Of a DNA stretch of 34,155 bases, positions 1 through 9,146 are shown one piece after another. The position numbers and the translations under genes were made by a program. How positions within the stretch are numbered: the stretch's first letter is position 1; each line of letters begins with the position of its first letter. This DNA is from Clostridiales bacterium (GTDB lineage Bacteria; Bacillota; Clostridia; Lachnospirales; Lachnospiraceae), in contig JAQXGQ010000012.1 in the NCBI GenBank assembly GCA_029006795.1, positions 1 through 34,155 on the forward strand, in the 5' to 3' direction. Below the pieces are notes generated by a model. That model was given only the letters and a program-made list of their open reading frames with translations, was not told the DNA's origin and ran no database searches.

Positions 1-2
1 AT

Positions 3-191
3 GCTTCCGGTACAGGGGCATGTGCGGCAGCGGCAGCATCCCATCGCCTTGGATTTGTGGATGATAGGGTGATGGTGCATATGAAAGGGGGAGAGCTGCT
101 TATTGAATTTGCAGAGGATGACCGTATTTTTATGACGGGACCGGTGGTATATGTTGGAAAGATAACGGTGGAGACAGCTTTTTTTGCTTAA
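3..191 (+). CDS. dapF: Diaminopimelate epimerase, C-terminal fragment (5' end outside window)
   Basis: My translation of frame 3: ASGTGACAAAASHRLGFVDDRVMVHMKGGELLIEFAEDDRIFMTGPVVYVGKITVETAFFA*, resembling the DapF C-terminal [AC/S]GTGACAAA...GP...V..G motif region. Confidence 0.75.
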   Translation, partial: ASGTGACAAAAASHRLGFVDDRVMVHMKGGELLIEFAEDDRIFMTGPVVYVGKITVETAFFA

Positions 192-202
192 ATAAGATGT
201 GT

Positions 203-234
203 GGTTTCCTGTGATCTGAACACCACAGGAAACC
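203..234. other. Perfect 11-bp stem hairpin (ggtttcctgtg / cacaggaaacc, 10-nt loop)
   Basis: Inverted repeat read directly; lies between dapF stop and the first ORF of the polysaccharide operon; no U-tract follows. Confidence 0.7.
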
Positions 235-261
235 TAATGTTATGGGGAAAGGAAGAATAGG

Positions 262-819
262 ATGCGAGATTTTATATTAAATGTGCCGGCATGGAAAGGT
301 GAAATGCAGTTTACCTATGAAATGGTAGAGTTTTTGCTGACATGGTTCTTATTAGCGGCAGGACTTTTACTTTGTTTTTTGGGATATAAGTATGCACAGA
401 CGTTATTTTTGTTTTTGTTTGGAACCTTTAGCGGAGTTTTTGGAATTAAGATTGCAGAAAAAATGACACAGAGCATGGTTATGAGAATGACTTTTTTTGT
501 GTTGTTTACTTTTTTTGGTGTCTGTCTGCTATATTGGATATCTATAATGTTGGGATATGTGTTAAACAGGTTAAAGTTACGGACATTTCTGGCAAAAAGG
601 ATTTATCTGGTTACAGCAATCTGCGGCAGTGTAGTGACAGGCGGTGTGGTCTATTTTAGAATTTATCATAATATATATGTAGCCTGTGGTCTGTTTGTAG
701 CTCTGGCAGTGATGGGAACATTGTATGGAAAGAAAAAGGCGGCAAAGAGAAGAGTGTTTCGAACATATGACGACTTGTATCAGATGAAACCGCTAGAAGA
801 GGGTGAGCAGAGTGCTTGA
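262..819 (+). CDS. Multi-pass membrane protein of unknown function (about 5 predicted TM segments)
   Basis: ORF with several hydrophobic segments; SD-like ggaaaggaagaa upstream; overlaps the next ORF. Confidence 0.75.
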   Translation: MRDFILNVPAWKGEMQFTYEMVEFLLTWFLLAAGLLLCFLGYKYAQTLFLFLFGTFSGVFGIKIAEKMTQSMVMRMTFFVLFTFFGVCLLYWISIMLGYVLNRLKLRTFLAKRIYLVTAICGSVVTGGVVYFRIYHNIYVACGLFVALAVMGTLYGKKKAAKRRVFRTYDDLYQMKPLEEGEQSA

Positions 820-1507
820 TGTGAGCAGGAAAGAATTAAAATACATTATTTCTACGCAGGAAGTAGCAGGATTAAGAAGAAGACTTTCGGCTGTGATGCA
901 GGAGGATTCTCATAATGGATCAGATGGATACAGGGTGAGGTCATTGTATTTTGATACTTTATCAGACAGAGATTTTGAAGAAAAAGTGGATGGTTATGAT
1001 AAGAGGCAGAAAATACGTCTGCGAATTTATGGCTTTGGGAATCAGACGGTAAAGCTGGAGTTGAAGGCAAAGGAGGACGGATTTCAGAGAAAGCGATCTC
1101 TTTCTGTCAGCAGGGAAGAAGCGGAGCAGATGATAAGATGTGAGTATGGATTTCTAATGGGGAAAAGTGAACCGTTAGCACATTACATATATACCCTTAT
1201 GACAACCAGATGTTACCGACCGAAATGTATTGTGGAATATGACAGAATAGCGTATTGTATGGATACAAATGAAATAAGGGTAACATTTGATATGAATCTG
1301 CGTGCAACGGAGGCGGATGTTGCATTGTTTGATGAGGATCTGCCCTTATATCCGGTGGCAAACAGAGCTGAAACCACGATGGAAGTGAAATATAATGGTT
1401 TTTTGTTTACGCATATCAAGAATATCATTAAAACATCTGATAGAATGCAGGTATCTAACAGTAAATATTGTCGGGCAAGAACCATAACGAAAAGAGGTAG
1501 AAGATAA
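803..1507 (+). CDS. VTC-domain (polyphosphate polymerase-like, triphosphate tunnel fold) protein; GTG start
   Basis: RKELKY, YRVRSLYFDT, KIRLRIYG, VKLELKAKEDGFQRKR, VEYDRIAY, VTFDMNLRA and MEVKY motifs in the order typical of VTC domains. Confidence 0.85.
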   Translation: MSRVLDVSRKELKYIISTQEVAGLRRRLSAVMQEDSHNGSDGYRVRSLYFDTLSDRDFEEKVDGYDKRQKIRLRIYGFGNQTVKLELKAKEDGFQRKRSLSVSREEAEQMIRCEYGFLMGKSEPLAHYIYTLMTTRCYRPKCIVEYDRIAYCMDTNEIRVTFDMNLRATEADVALFDEDLPLYPVANRAETTMEVKYNGFLFTHIKNIIKTSDRMQVSNSKYCRARTITKRGRR

Positions 1508-1546
1508 GCTTCTGCTGAAAAACTTTAAAATTTTGGAGGATTTACG

Positions 1547-2233
1547 ATGAAGGAGTTTTTATATAATAATCTGATTACAACATCAGGAGCACTTACGCTC
1601 ACGGATGTTATCATTAATTTTCTGGCGGCATGTATTATCAGCGTTCTGATTTACATATCTTACAAAATATCCCATTCGGGAGCATTATACAGCCAGCGCT
1701 TCAATGTGTCTTTGGTGATGCTGACGCTGGTTACCACTTTGGTTATGAATGTTATTGGAAATAATATAGCACTATCTCTTGGTATGGTTGGTGCGCTTTC
1801 TATTGTGCGTTTCCGTACGGCAATTAAAGATCCGAGGGATACCGCTTACATTTTCTGGGCGATTGCAGTGGGTGTATGCTGCGGTGTATCTGATTATCTG
1901 ATAGCAGGGATTGGAACGTTTATTATATTCATGTTTTTGATTCTGTTTGGTTTTATAAAGGACAATGAGAGAATTTTGATTATTGTCCGGTTAGATTCTG
2001 CTGCCTTAGAAGCAGTAGAAAGTAAAATAGATTCTATGTTTGAGGGAAAAGCGGTACTGCGTGTGCAGAATCATTCTGTGTCAGAGGGAAAAGCAGAGGT
2101 AATTTATGAGGTATCCGATTTGCAGCTGCAAAAAGCGGAAAAAATGAATGGAATATGTGTAAAAAATATTTCTGATATTTCGGGTGTGCAGGCAGTCAAC
2201 CTGGTAAGACAGGATGATGAAATCAATCAGTAG
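1547..2233 (+). CDS. DUF4956 family membrane protein
   Basis: TM segments plus RFRTAIKDPRDTAYIFWAIAVGV...G signature typical of DUF4956; adjacency to VTC and CotH genes. Confidence 0.85.
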   Translation: MKEFLYNNLITTSGALTLTDVIINFLAACIISVLIYISYKISHSGALYSQRFNVSLVMLTLVTTLVMNVIGNNIALSLGMVGALSIVRFRTAIKDPRDTAYIFWAIAVGVCCGVSDYLIAGIGTFIIFMFLILFGFIKDNERILIIVRLDSAALEAVESKIDSMFEGKAVLRVQNHSVSEGKAEVIYEVSDLQLQKAEKMNGICVKNISDISGVQAVNLVRQDDEINQ

Positions 2234-2242
2234 GAGGCAAAA

Positions 2243-3865
2243 ATGATGTCGCAGAAAAAAATATTAGGTGCGATGACTGCCTTTGGTCTGCTGAGCCTTT
2301 TTGTGTTGTATCTTTTAGGCACTTTCCGGATGTATACAAATACGAAGGAGCGAGAAGATAAAGAGGGTGTGTATGACAGTCTGCCTGCCGATACTTCTAA
2401 GGAAAATCCATTACGGTACATTGCCGGGGACTATACGGTAGAAGAGGGGTTTTATTCTAATCTTCCGATTGTAATTTTGAAAATAGATGGGGAAATAACC
2501 GAGTATAAGAGTTTTCGGAATGGTAAAGAAGTAGTGGACGAAACCGTGAAACCATATACGGACGGGAGAATTTGTATTCTGAATAATGAAGAAGGATTTA
2601 ATTACCTGACAGATGAACCGAACTATGTAAGTAATGTGAGAATAAAGAAAAGAGGTCATACTTCCTTTTCCTATGATAAACCCCAATATCTGATGAAGAT
2701 GTCAGATGAAAAAGGTGAGGAGAATCATACCGGAATACTTGGTATGGGTGAAGGAGACAGCTGGATATTAAACGGCAGTATGGCAGATAAGAGTATGCTG
2801 CGAAATTACCTTCCCTATCGGATTGCCTCTGAGATAGGAGGGGGTGCGGCAGCACCGGACAGTAGATATTGTGAGGTACTCTTAGAAAAAGAAGATGGAA
2901 CTTACCAGTATCAGGGAGTTTATCTTTTGATGGAAACCGTATCAAGGGGAAAAAACCGTGTAAATATTGACCAATTTAAAAAAAAGAAATCTTATACCAG
3001 TTATATTGTCAGACGTGACCGTTTTACAAATTTTGATATAATGTTAGATACTTACGGCAGATTAAACGGACTTTCAGAAGAGTGGATTGGTGTCAAATAT
3101 CCGTCAGCGGAAAGAATCACAGAGGAAGCAAAGGCATTTATTGAGCAGGATTTTTCAAAAATAGAACAGGTCATGTATGCAGAAGATGAATCTGTTTTTA
3201 AGGCATATGACAGATATATTGATATTGATTCATTTGTAGATTATTTCCTGATAAATGAGTTCTTTGGCAATTATGATGCCGGCAATCATTCTACCTATAT
3301 GTATAAAAATTCCGGAGGGAAACTTTATATTGGACCGGTATGGGATTTCGATCAGGCAATGAATAATTATTTTGAAGAGGAGATGGATCCGTATACCCTT
3401 GCTTTTCAGACAAAGCCTTTTTATGAACAACTGACAAAAGATAAAAGATTTCTAGACTGCCTGAAGAAACGTTATAGCGAGCTTCGTAAAGGTCCGTTAT
3501 CAGAGGAGTATGTATTCGCAGTTATGGACGAGGCAGTAGGTTATTTAAGTTCTGCAAGAGAGCGGGAATGGTATCGTTGGGAGTCAGATTATAAAGATGG
3601 TTCCTTTAGCAATCCACACAATTATTACTTGAAGGATTATGAAAAGGATGATGTGGTAATCAGTCGGTTTAATGATGATTATGAGCAGGAATTGTATGTC
3701 ATCAGGACATATCTGCATAAGCATGGGAATGCGATACAGACGGAATTGACGAAACTATATGATTCATCAGAGTATGATACTTCCATTAACAATGAAAATG
3801 AATTGTTACTGCTTATCATTATGATGCTCTTTTTAGTCCCGTCCTTCTTGATTAATCGCAGATAA
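2243..3865 (+). CDS. CotH-like kinase, N-terminal TM/signal and C-terminal TM
   Basis: NGSMADKSMLRNYLPYRIASEIG, YFLINEFFGNYDAGNHSTYMYK, GPVWDFDQAMNN motifs of CotH kinase family; SD taggaggc upstream. Confidence 0.88.
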   Translation: MMSQKKILGAMTAFGLLSLFVLYLLGTFRMYTNTKEREDKEGVYDSLPADTSKENPLRYIAGDYTVEEGFYSNLPIVILKIDGEITEYKSFRNGKEVVDETVKPYTDGRICILNNEEGFNYLTDEPNYVSNVRIKKRGHTSFSYDKPQYLMKMSDEKGEENHTGILGMGEGDSWILNGSMADKSMLRNYLPYRIASEIGGGAAAPDSRYCEVLLEKEDGTYQYQGVYLLMETVSRGKNRVNIDQFKKKKSYTSYIVRRDRFTNFDIMLDTYGRLNGLSEEWIGVKYPSAERITEEAKAFIEQDFSKIEQVMYAEDESVFKAYDRYIDIDSFVDYFLINEFFGNYDAGNHSTYMYKNSGGKLYIGPVWDFDQAMNNYFEEEMDPYTLAFQTKPFYEQLTKDKRFLDCLKKRYSELRKGPLSEEYVFAVMDEAVGYLSSAREREWYRWESDYKDGSFSNPHNYYLKDYEKDDVVISRFNDDYEQELYVIRTYLHKHGNAIQTELTKLYDSSEYDTSINNENELLLLIIMMLFLVPSFLINRR

Positions 3866-3879
3866 GAGAGGAAAAAATT

Positions 3880-4053
3880 ATGATACAAAATATATTGACT
3901 ATCATCAATGCAGATATGGTGGCGGAAAGACACTATTTTCTTGAAGTGCTTAAAACACCACAGCTGATGTGGGGAATACGGGGGATTTGTGTGCTAATGG
4001 GGATAACGGCACTGGTCATATATTTTAAAATGAAACGTAGGGACGGAGAATAA
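3880..4053 (+). CDS. 57-aa single-TM small protein (not in supplied ORF track)
   Basis: Frame read manually: MIQNILTIINADMVAERHYFLEVLKTPQLMWGIRGICVLMGITALVIYFKMKRRDGE*; SD gagagg 5' of ATG; 3 nt separate its stop from the next ATG. Confidence 0.7.
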   Translation: MIQNILTIINADMVAERHYFLEVLKTPQLMWGIRGICVLMGITALVIYFKMKRRDGE

Positions 4054-4056
4054 GGA

Positions 4057-5478
4057 ATGCTGTTTTCAAGTATTGTATTTTTGTGTTATTTCTTTCCTGT
4101 TGTATTTCTGCTTTATTATGTTTTTTCTTTTTCAAGAATGATACAAAATATCATTCTGCTGATAGCCAGCCTGATATTTTACGCATGGGGTGAGCCTGTA
4201 TATGTGTTTCTGATGATAGGTTCTATTATAGTCAATTCGGGAGTAGGATATCTGGTAGGGAAATGGGAAGGAATTAAAAAGAAAGTTATTCTATGGATTG
4301 ATATTGTGGCTAATATTGCAGTTTTATTTGTATTTAAATACCTGGGATTTGTATTGGAAAGCTTAGAAATTATGAAAGTGGGGGAATTGAATCTTCCTCT
4401 TCCGATAGGTATCTCTTTTTTTACGTTTCAGGCACTATCCTATGTGGTGGATGTATATTGGGGGACGACGAAACCGGAGAATCCGTTTTATGTGGGACTC
4501 TATATTTCTTTTTTCCCGCAGTTAATTGCGGGACCTATCATCCAGTATAATACTGTAGCAGACCAGATACGAAACAGAAAGACCAGTTTTGATAAAATTG
4601 CGGTGGGACTTTGTCGTTTTACGACTGGACTTGGGAAAAAGGTGTTGCTGAGTAACTGTTTTGCTGCCATTGCGGACAATGTATTCCAGTGGTCTGCCAT
4701 CGGCACGGATAAGGTAACAGTGCCGGCGATGCTTGCATGGCTGGGAAGTATTGCTTATACGATGCAGATATATTTTGATTTTTCTGCTTATTCGGATATG
4801 GCAATTGGATTGGCATTATGCTTTGGATTTAAGTTTGGTGAGAACTTTAATTACCCTTATATTGCAACTTCCGTATCGGATTTCTGGAAAAGATGGCATA
4901 TTTCATTGACGGACTGGTTTAGAGAATATGTGTATTTTCCATTGGGAGGAAACCGTGTCAGCAATCAGGATTACATGGTGCGCAATATGTTTGTCGTATG
5001 GCTGTGCACCGGTATCTGGCATGGTGCTAACTGGACGTTTATTTTCTGGGGGCTCTATTACTTTGTATTACAGTTAGCAGAGCGTTTCTTTGAATACCCG
5101 GATAAAATACAAAGCAGGTTGCTAAAGCATTTATATGTTCTTCTTGTGGTGAATGCAGGATGGGTTGTATTTAGGGCGAATGACCTATATCAGGCAGGAC
5201 GTTTTTTTCTGAATATGTTAGGAATGAATAACAATGGTTTTTACAGTGAAACGGCATTTATGCTGATAAGGGAGAACTGGGTATTTCTTGCTCTGGGCGT
5301 AGTTTTTTCGTCGCCGATTGCGAGGAATATGAATGAAATGCTATATAAGAAGCCGGATTCTTTGGTAAACAGAGTCTATACCATATGTTATCCGGTTGTT
5401 ATGCTGTTGCTTCTGCTGATTAGCGTAAGTTATTTAGCTAGTGGCACCTATAATCCATTTATTTACTTTAATTTCTAG
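4057..5478 (+). CDS. MBOAT family O-acyltransferase (AlgI/WssH/CcsH-like)
   Basis: Many TM segments, FFPQLIAGPI, SDFWKRWHISLTDWFREYVYFPLGGNR, GIWHGANWTFIFWG catalytic-His motif. Confidence 0.93.
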   Translation: MLFSSIVFLCYFFPVVFLLYYVFSFSRMIQNIILLIASLIFYAWGEPVYVFLMIGSIIVNSGVGYLVGKWEGIKKKVILWIDIVANIAVLFVFKYLGFVLESLEIMKVGELNLPLPIGISFFTFQALSYVVDVYWGTTKPENPFYVGLYISFFPQLIAGPIIQYNTVADQIRNRKTSFDKIAVGLCRFTTGLGKKVLLSNCFAAIADNVFQWSAIGTDKVTVPAMLAWLGSIAYTMQIYFDFSAYSDMAIGLALCFGFKFGENFNYPYIATSVSDFWKRWHISLTDWFREYVYFPLGGNRVSNQDYMVRNMFVVWLCTGIWHGANWTFIFWGLYYFVLQLAERFFEYPDKIQSRLLKHLYVLLVVNAGWVVFRANDLYQAGRFFLNMLGMNNNGFYSETAFMLIRENWVFLALGVVFSSPIARNMNEMLYKKPDSLVNRVYTICYPVVMLLLLLISVSYLASGTYNPFIYFNF

Positions 5479-5508
5479 AAATGTCTAATCAAAAGAGGTA
5501 GGAAGGAC

Positions 5509-6735
5509 ATGACACAATATATTTTAAGAAAACGAATTTTTGCGGTTGTATTTTTAATTGCAATATTTGGATTTTCGGCAGTGAATTTTGTACACAGCTA
5601 TGAACCTTTAAAGGAAAAAGTGTTAGAAATTGTTCGGAACAAAGAGGAGTTTTCGGTGGAAAAAGTGGCAGAACTTGAGACAGTAATTACCGAAAATATG
5701 TATGGACGCATGGAGTTTATAGAAACTTATGGGTTTGTTCAGACGTTGCTAGATAAGAGGGAATGTAATAATTTTAGCTATATCAAGGACGAGGAGGGCT
5801 TTTTACATTATGCTTCTTTCTACAGGGAGGAGGATAATAGGCTTTTTGAGTATGCCATGCGGGTTAAGAGATTGCAGGATTATGCTAAGACAAAGGGAAC
5901 GAAAGTACTTTTTGTGGTGCCTCCGGGAAAATATGATAAAAATTACACTAAGTTTCGGACAGGAATGCCGGTGAATGACCCTAATTACATAGTGGATGAA
6001 ATGATGTTCTATCTCAATCGCCTTGGGGTAGAGACTTTAGATCTGCGGGAGTGTATGCCAAGTGAGGAGCTTACATATGAGGAAACATTTTTTAAAACAG
6101 ATCATCATTGGACGATACCGGCGGCATATTATGCAACTTGTAAAATAGTGGAAAAGATGGAGGACAGCTTTGGGGTAGATTTAGACCCTGAAAATTATTA
6201 TACAGATGTTAACAATTACGATATGGTAACTTATCGTAAGGGAATGCTTGGCTCTATGGGAAGAAAAACAGGAGCAAATTTTTGCGGAATTGAAGATTTT
6301 ACAGCACTGTGGCCGCATTTTGAAGGCAGTTATACTAGAGTGTGCATGAGTGAAAATGGAAAAACAAATGAGAAAGAGGGGAGTTTTACGGAATGTCTGA
6401 TGGAAACGTCCGTATTAACGGAGAAAACGGATATTTATTCGGATTCCCAGTACTCTTTATATTTGAATGGCCTTCGGGTTTATGAAAAAATTACGAATAA
6501 CGAAAATCCGGAAGGGTGCAGGATATTTATGATTCGTGATTCCTATTTTTCTCCTGTTATGGCATTTATGATGCCGATGTGTGGTCAGATAGACGCTATC
6601 TGGTCTTTGGAGAACACAGATGAACTAGATATTGAATCTTATATAAAAGAAAATGAATTTGATTATATTATGATAGAGGTTTACCCATATAATATTAACA
6701 GCAGTGCATTCAATTTTTTTAAAGAAAAGGAATGA
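5509..6735 (+). CDS. AlgJ/AlgX-like SGNH-fold protein, probable polysaccharide O-acetylation partner
   Basis: N-terminal TM, KVLFVVPPGKYDKNY, FFKTDHHWTIPAAYYA, MIRDSYFSP; adjacent to MBOAT. Confidence 0.85.
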   Translation: MTQYILRKRIFAVVFLIAIFGFSAVNFVHSYEPLKEKVLEIVRNKEEFSVEKVAELETVITENMYGRMEFIETYGFVQTLLDKRECNNFSYIKDEEGFLHYASFYREEDNRLFEYAMRVKRLQDYAKTKGTKVLFVVPPGKYDKNYTKFRTGMPVNDPNYIVDEMMFYLNRLGVETLDLRECMPSEELTYEETFFKTDHHWTIPAAYYATCKIVEKMEDSFGVDLDPENYYTDVNNYDMVTYRKGMLGSMGRKTGANFCGIEDFTALWPHFEGSYTRVCMSENGKTNEKEGSFTECLMETSVLTEKTDIYSDSQYSLYLNGLRVYEKITNNENPEGCRIFMIRDSYFSPVMAFMMPMCGQIDAIWSLENTDELDIESYIKENEFDYIMIEVYPYNINSSAFNFFKEKE

Positions 6736-6751
6736 CAGGGAAAGGAAAAAT

Positions 6752-9133
6752 ATGAAAAAGAGGGGAAATATTTTTTTAAACGGGATAAGTGTCTGGAAGG
6801 GGAAAATTTGGTTTTTTTTGAACATGATTTGTACTGTTTTATATCTGGTATGGCGTGTTTTTTTTACAATACCATTCGGATATGGAACCGTTTCGGTGGT
6901 TGCAGGCATCCTGCTTCTGGTGGTGGAGGTGCTTGGCATGGCGGAGGCACTTGTACACTATGCGAATATGTCTTCGGTAAAAGGGTATCCGCTTCCTGAA
7001 GTGCCGGAGGAACTCTACCCGGATGTGGATGTGTTTATTGCAACCTACAGTGAGGATTGTGAACTTTTATATAAGACCATCAATGGTTGTAAGTACATGG
7101 AATATCCTGATAAGAGTAAGGTACATATTTATTTATGTGATGATAATAGAAGACCGGAAATGCGGGAACTGGCTGCTAAAATGGGGGTCAATTATCTTGA
7201 CAGACCAGATAATAAAGGTGCAAAAGCAGGAAATCTGAATCATGCGTTAGAACATTCGAATTCTCCATACATTTTGACTCTGGATGCAGACATGATTCCG
7301 AAGAGTGATTTTCTGATGAAAACGATACCATATTTTGTGGATTGCGAAATTAGAAATAAGGGGCGGAAAGAAGAGGATAAGATAAAGCTGGGATTTTTAC
7401 AGTCACCACAGTGCTTTTATAATCCCGACCTGTTTCAGTTCAATTTGTTTTCCGAAGACAGGATTCCAAATGAACAGGATTATTTCTATAAAGATATCCA
7501 GGTGGCAAGAACAAAGTCGAACAGCGTAATTTACGGTGGGTCTAATACCATACTTTCAAGAGAGGCATTAGAGGATATCGGAGGTTTCTATACAGAGGCC
7601 ATTACGGAAGATTTTGCAACAGGTATTCTGATTCAGAAAAAGGGGTATGTAAGTCTTGGAATTGGGGAACCGTTAGCGTCCGGAATGTCAGCTACGGATT
7701 TGCAGAGCCTCATTCAGCAGAGAGTGCGCTGGGCAAGAGGTGTTATCGCAACAGGAAGAAAAATGCACATTTATACATCAAATGATCTTTCATTTGCACA
7801 GAAAATGAATTACTGGGCATCCATCTGGTATTGGTATGCGCCATTTAAGAGACTGATTTACATTATGTCGCCTATTTTATATGCGACGTTTGGATTTATG
7901 GTATTTAAGTGCACACTTCCGCAGGTGTTGTTGTTCTGGTTGCCAATGTATGTGACGAGTAACATTAGTTTAAGGATGCTCAGTCAGAATATTCGAACAA
8001 CGAAATGGACCAGTATTTATGAGACAACATTGTTTCCCTTTATGCTGTTGCCGGTTCTTTTAGAAAGTTTTGGTGTTTCATTGAAGAAATTTAAGGTTAC
8101 GGACAAAAGCGCACAGCAGAATCAGAAGGGCAAAAATGTGATATATACCATTCCATTTCTGATATTAATTATTTTGTCTGTCATAGGTATTATCAACTGT
8201 ATCCGAATTATGTTTGACAGTGGTTCCTTTGGACCGATTGTCGTATTATTCTGGCTGGTAAATAATCTGTTTTTGCTTGTTATGTCCCTGTTTTTTGTGG
8301 ATGGTCGTGTGCCATACCGTAAATCGGAACGTGTTGCAGTTAAAATGAAAAGTGAGATCGATAACGGTGTACTTAAATTAGAAGGTGTGACGAGAGATAT
8401 TTCGGAGACGGGGATTTCCATTATCCTTAGCAAACCGTATTATCTCGAAGCAGAGTCACAGGTTGACGTCACATTGCGCAGTGAGAAATATGTGGCGAGG
8501 TTAAAGGCACAGATTGTGTTTGTAAGCCAGCAGGGGGAAAATTGGAATTATTCCATGAAGATACTAGATTATACGGACAGCTATAATGAATATCTGCAGA
8601 TGCTTTATGACAGAATCCCCATTTTGCCACAGGAAATAAAAAAGGACAGTGGAAGTTTTGAAGATTTGAAACTGAATACAAAAAAACGTCTGAACTCACC
8701 GTTTTATCAGAAGAGACAGTATCCTAGGATTTTGCTGGATGTTATGGTGGATGGTTGTCTTCCGGTGAAAGATGAGGAGAAGGAAAATACTAAAATGCAG
8801 CAGATAGGAAAGGTCAGGTTACATGATTTTAACTATTGTTATGTAAGTATTGAAAGTGAGAAACAATACAGAAATCTGGTATTGCGGATTACGAAAAATA
8901 TTACCATTCACTGCAAATATGAGACGAAGCTTGGGACGGGGCAGAAATTGTATCGTGTTACAAACTGTGATGAATTGGTTTCGGATGCAAAGCTGACGGA
9001 ACAACTGGTGGAATGGCTGACAAGAGTGAATCGTGACGCAGGAAACAGACAAAAGCAGCATGAGAAAATACGTGTAATGGAAGCAAAAGCAGAAAAAAAG
9101 AAAAAGGAATTTAATGAGGGAGATTTAGTATAG
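6752..9133 (+). CDS. bcsA: Cellulose synthase catalytic subunit-like GT2 with C-terminal PilZ domain
   Basis: YPDVDVFIATYSED, CDDNRRPE, LDADMIP, TED, QQRVRW (QxxRW), FKVTDK (FxVTxK), PilZ motifs RKSER + DISETG. The ORF track starts at 6704; ATG 6752 with SD ggaaagg is more plausible. Confidence 0.92.
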   Translation: MKKRGNIFLNGISVWKGKIWFFLNMICTVLYLVWRVFFTIPFGYGTVSVVAGILLLVVEVLGMAEALVHYANMSSVKGYPLPEVPEELYPDVDVFIATYSEDCELLYKTINGCKYMEYPDKSKVHIYLCDDNRRPEMRELAAKMGVNYLDRPDNKGAKAGNLNHALEHSNSPYILTLDADMIPKSDFLMKTIPYFVDCEIRNKGRKEEDKIKLGFLQSPQCFYNPDLFQFNLFSEDRIPNEQDYFYKDIQVARTKSNSVIYGGSNTILSREALEDIGGFYTEAITEDFATGILIQKKGYVSLGIGEPLASGMSATDLQSLIQQRVRWARGVIATGRKMHIYTSNDLSFAQKMNYWASIWYWYAPFKRLIYIMSPILYATFGFMVFKCTLPQVLLFWLPMYVTSNISLRMLSQNIRTTKWTSIYETTLFPFMLLPVLLESFGVSLKKFKVTDKSAQQNQKGKNVIYTIPFLILIILSVIGIINCIRIMFDSGSFGPIVVLFWLVNNLFLLVMSLFFVDGRVPYRKSERVAVKMKSEIDNGVLKLEGVTRDISETGISIILSKPYYLEAESQVDVTLRSEKYVARLKAQIVFVSQQGENWNYSMKILDYTDSYNEYLQMLYDRIPILPQEIKKDSGSFEDLKLNTKKRLNSPFYQKRQYPRILLDVMVDGCLPVKDEEKENTKMQQIGKVRLHDFNYCYVSIESEKQYRNLVLRITKNITIHCKYETKLGTGQKLYRVTNCDELVSDAKLTEQLVEWLTRVNRDAGNRQKQHEKIRVMEAKAEKKKKEFNEGDLV

Positions 9134-9146
9134 AAGGTAAGAACGG

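Noticed and set aside
192-261. c-di-GMP riboswitch ahead of the cellulose operon
   Set aside because: Gap is only 70 nt, largely occupied by a simple hairpin; none of the GEMM-type conserved segments seen.
6808-7238. Short alternative-frame ORFs within the cellulose synthase gene
   Set aside because: Overlap the verified GT2 frame; no conserved features.
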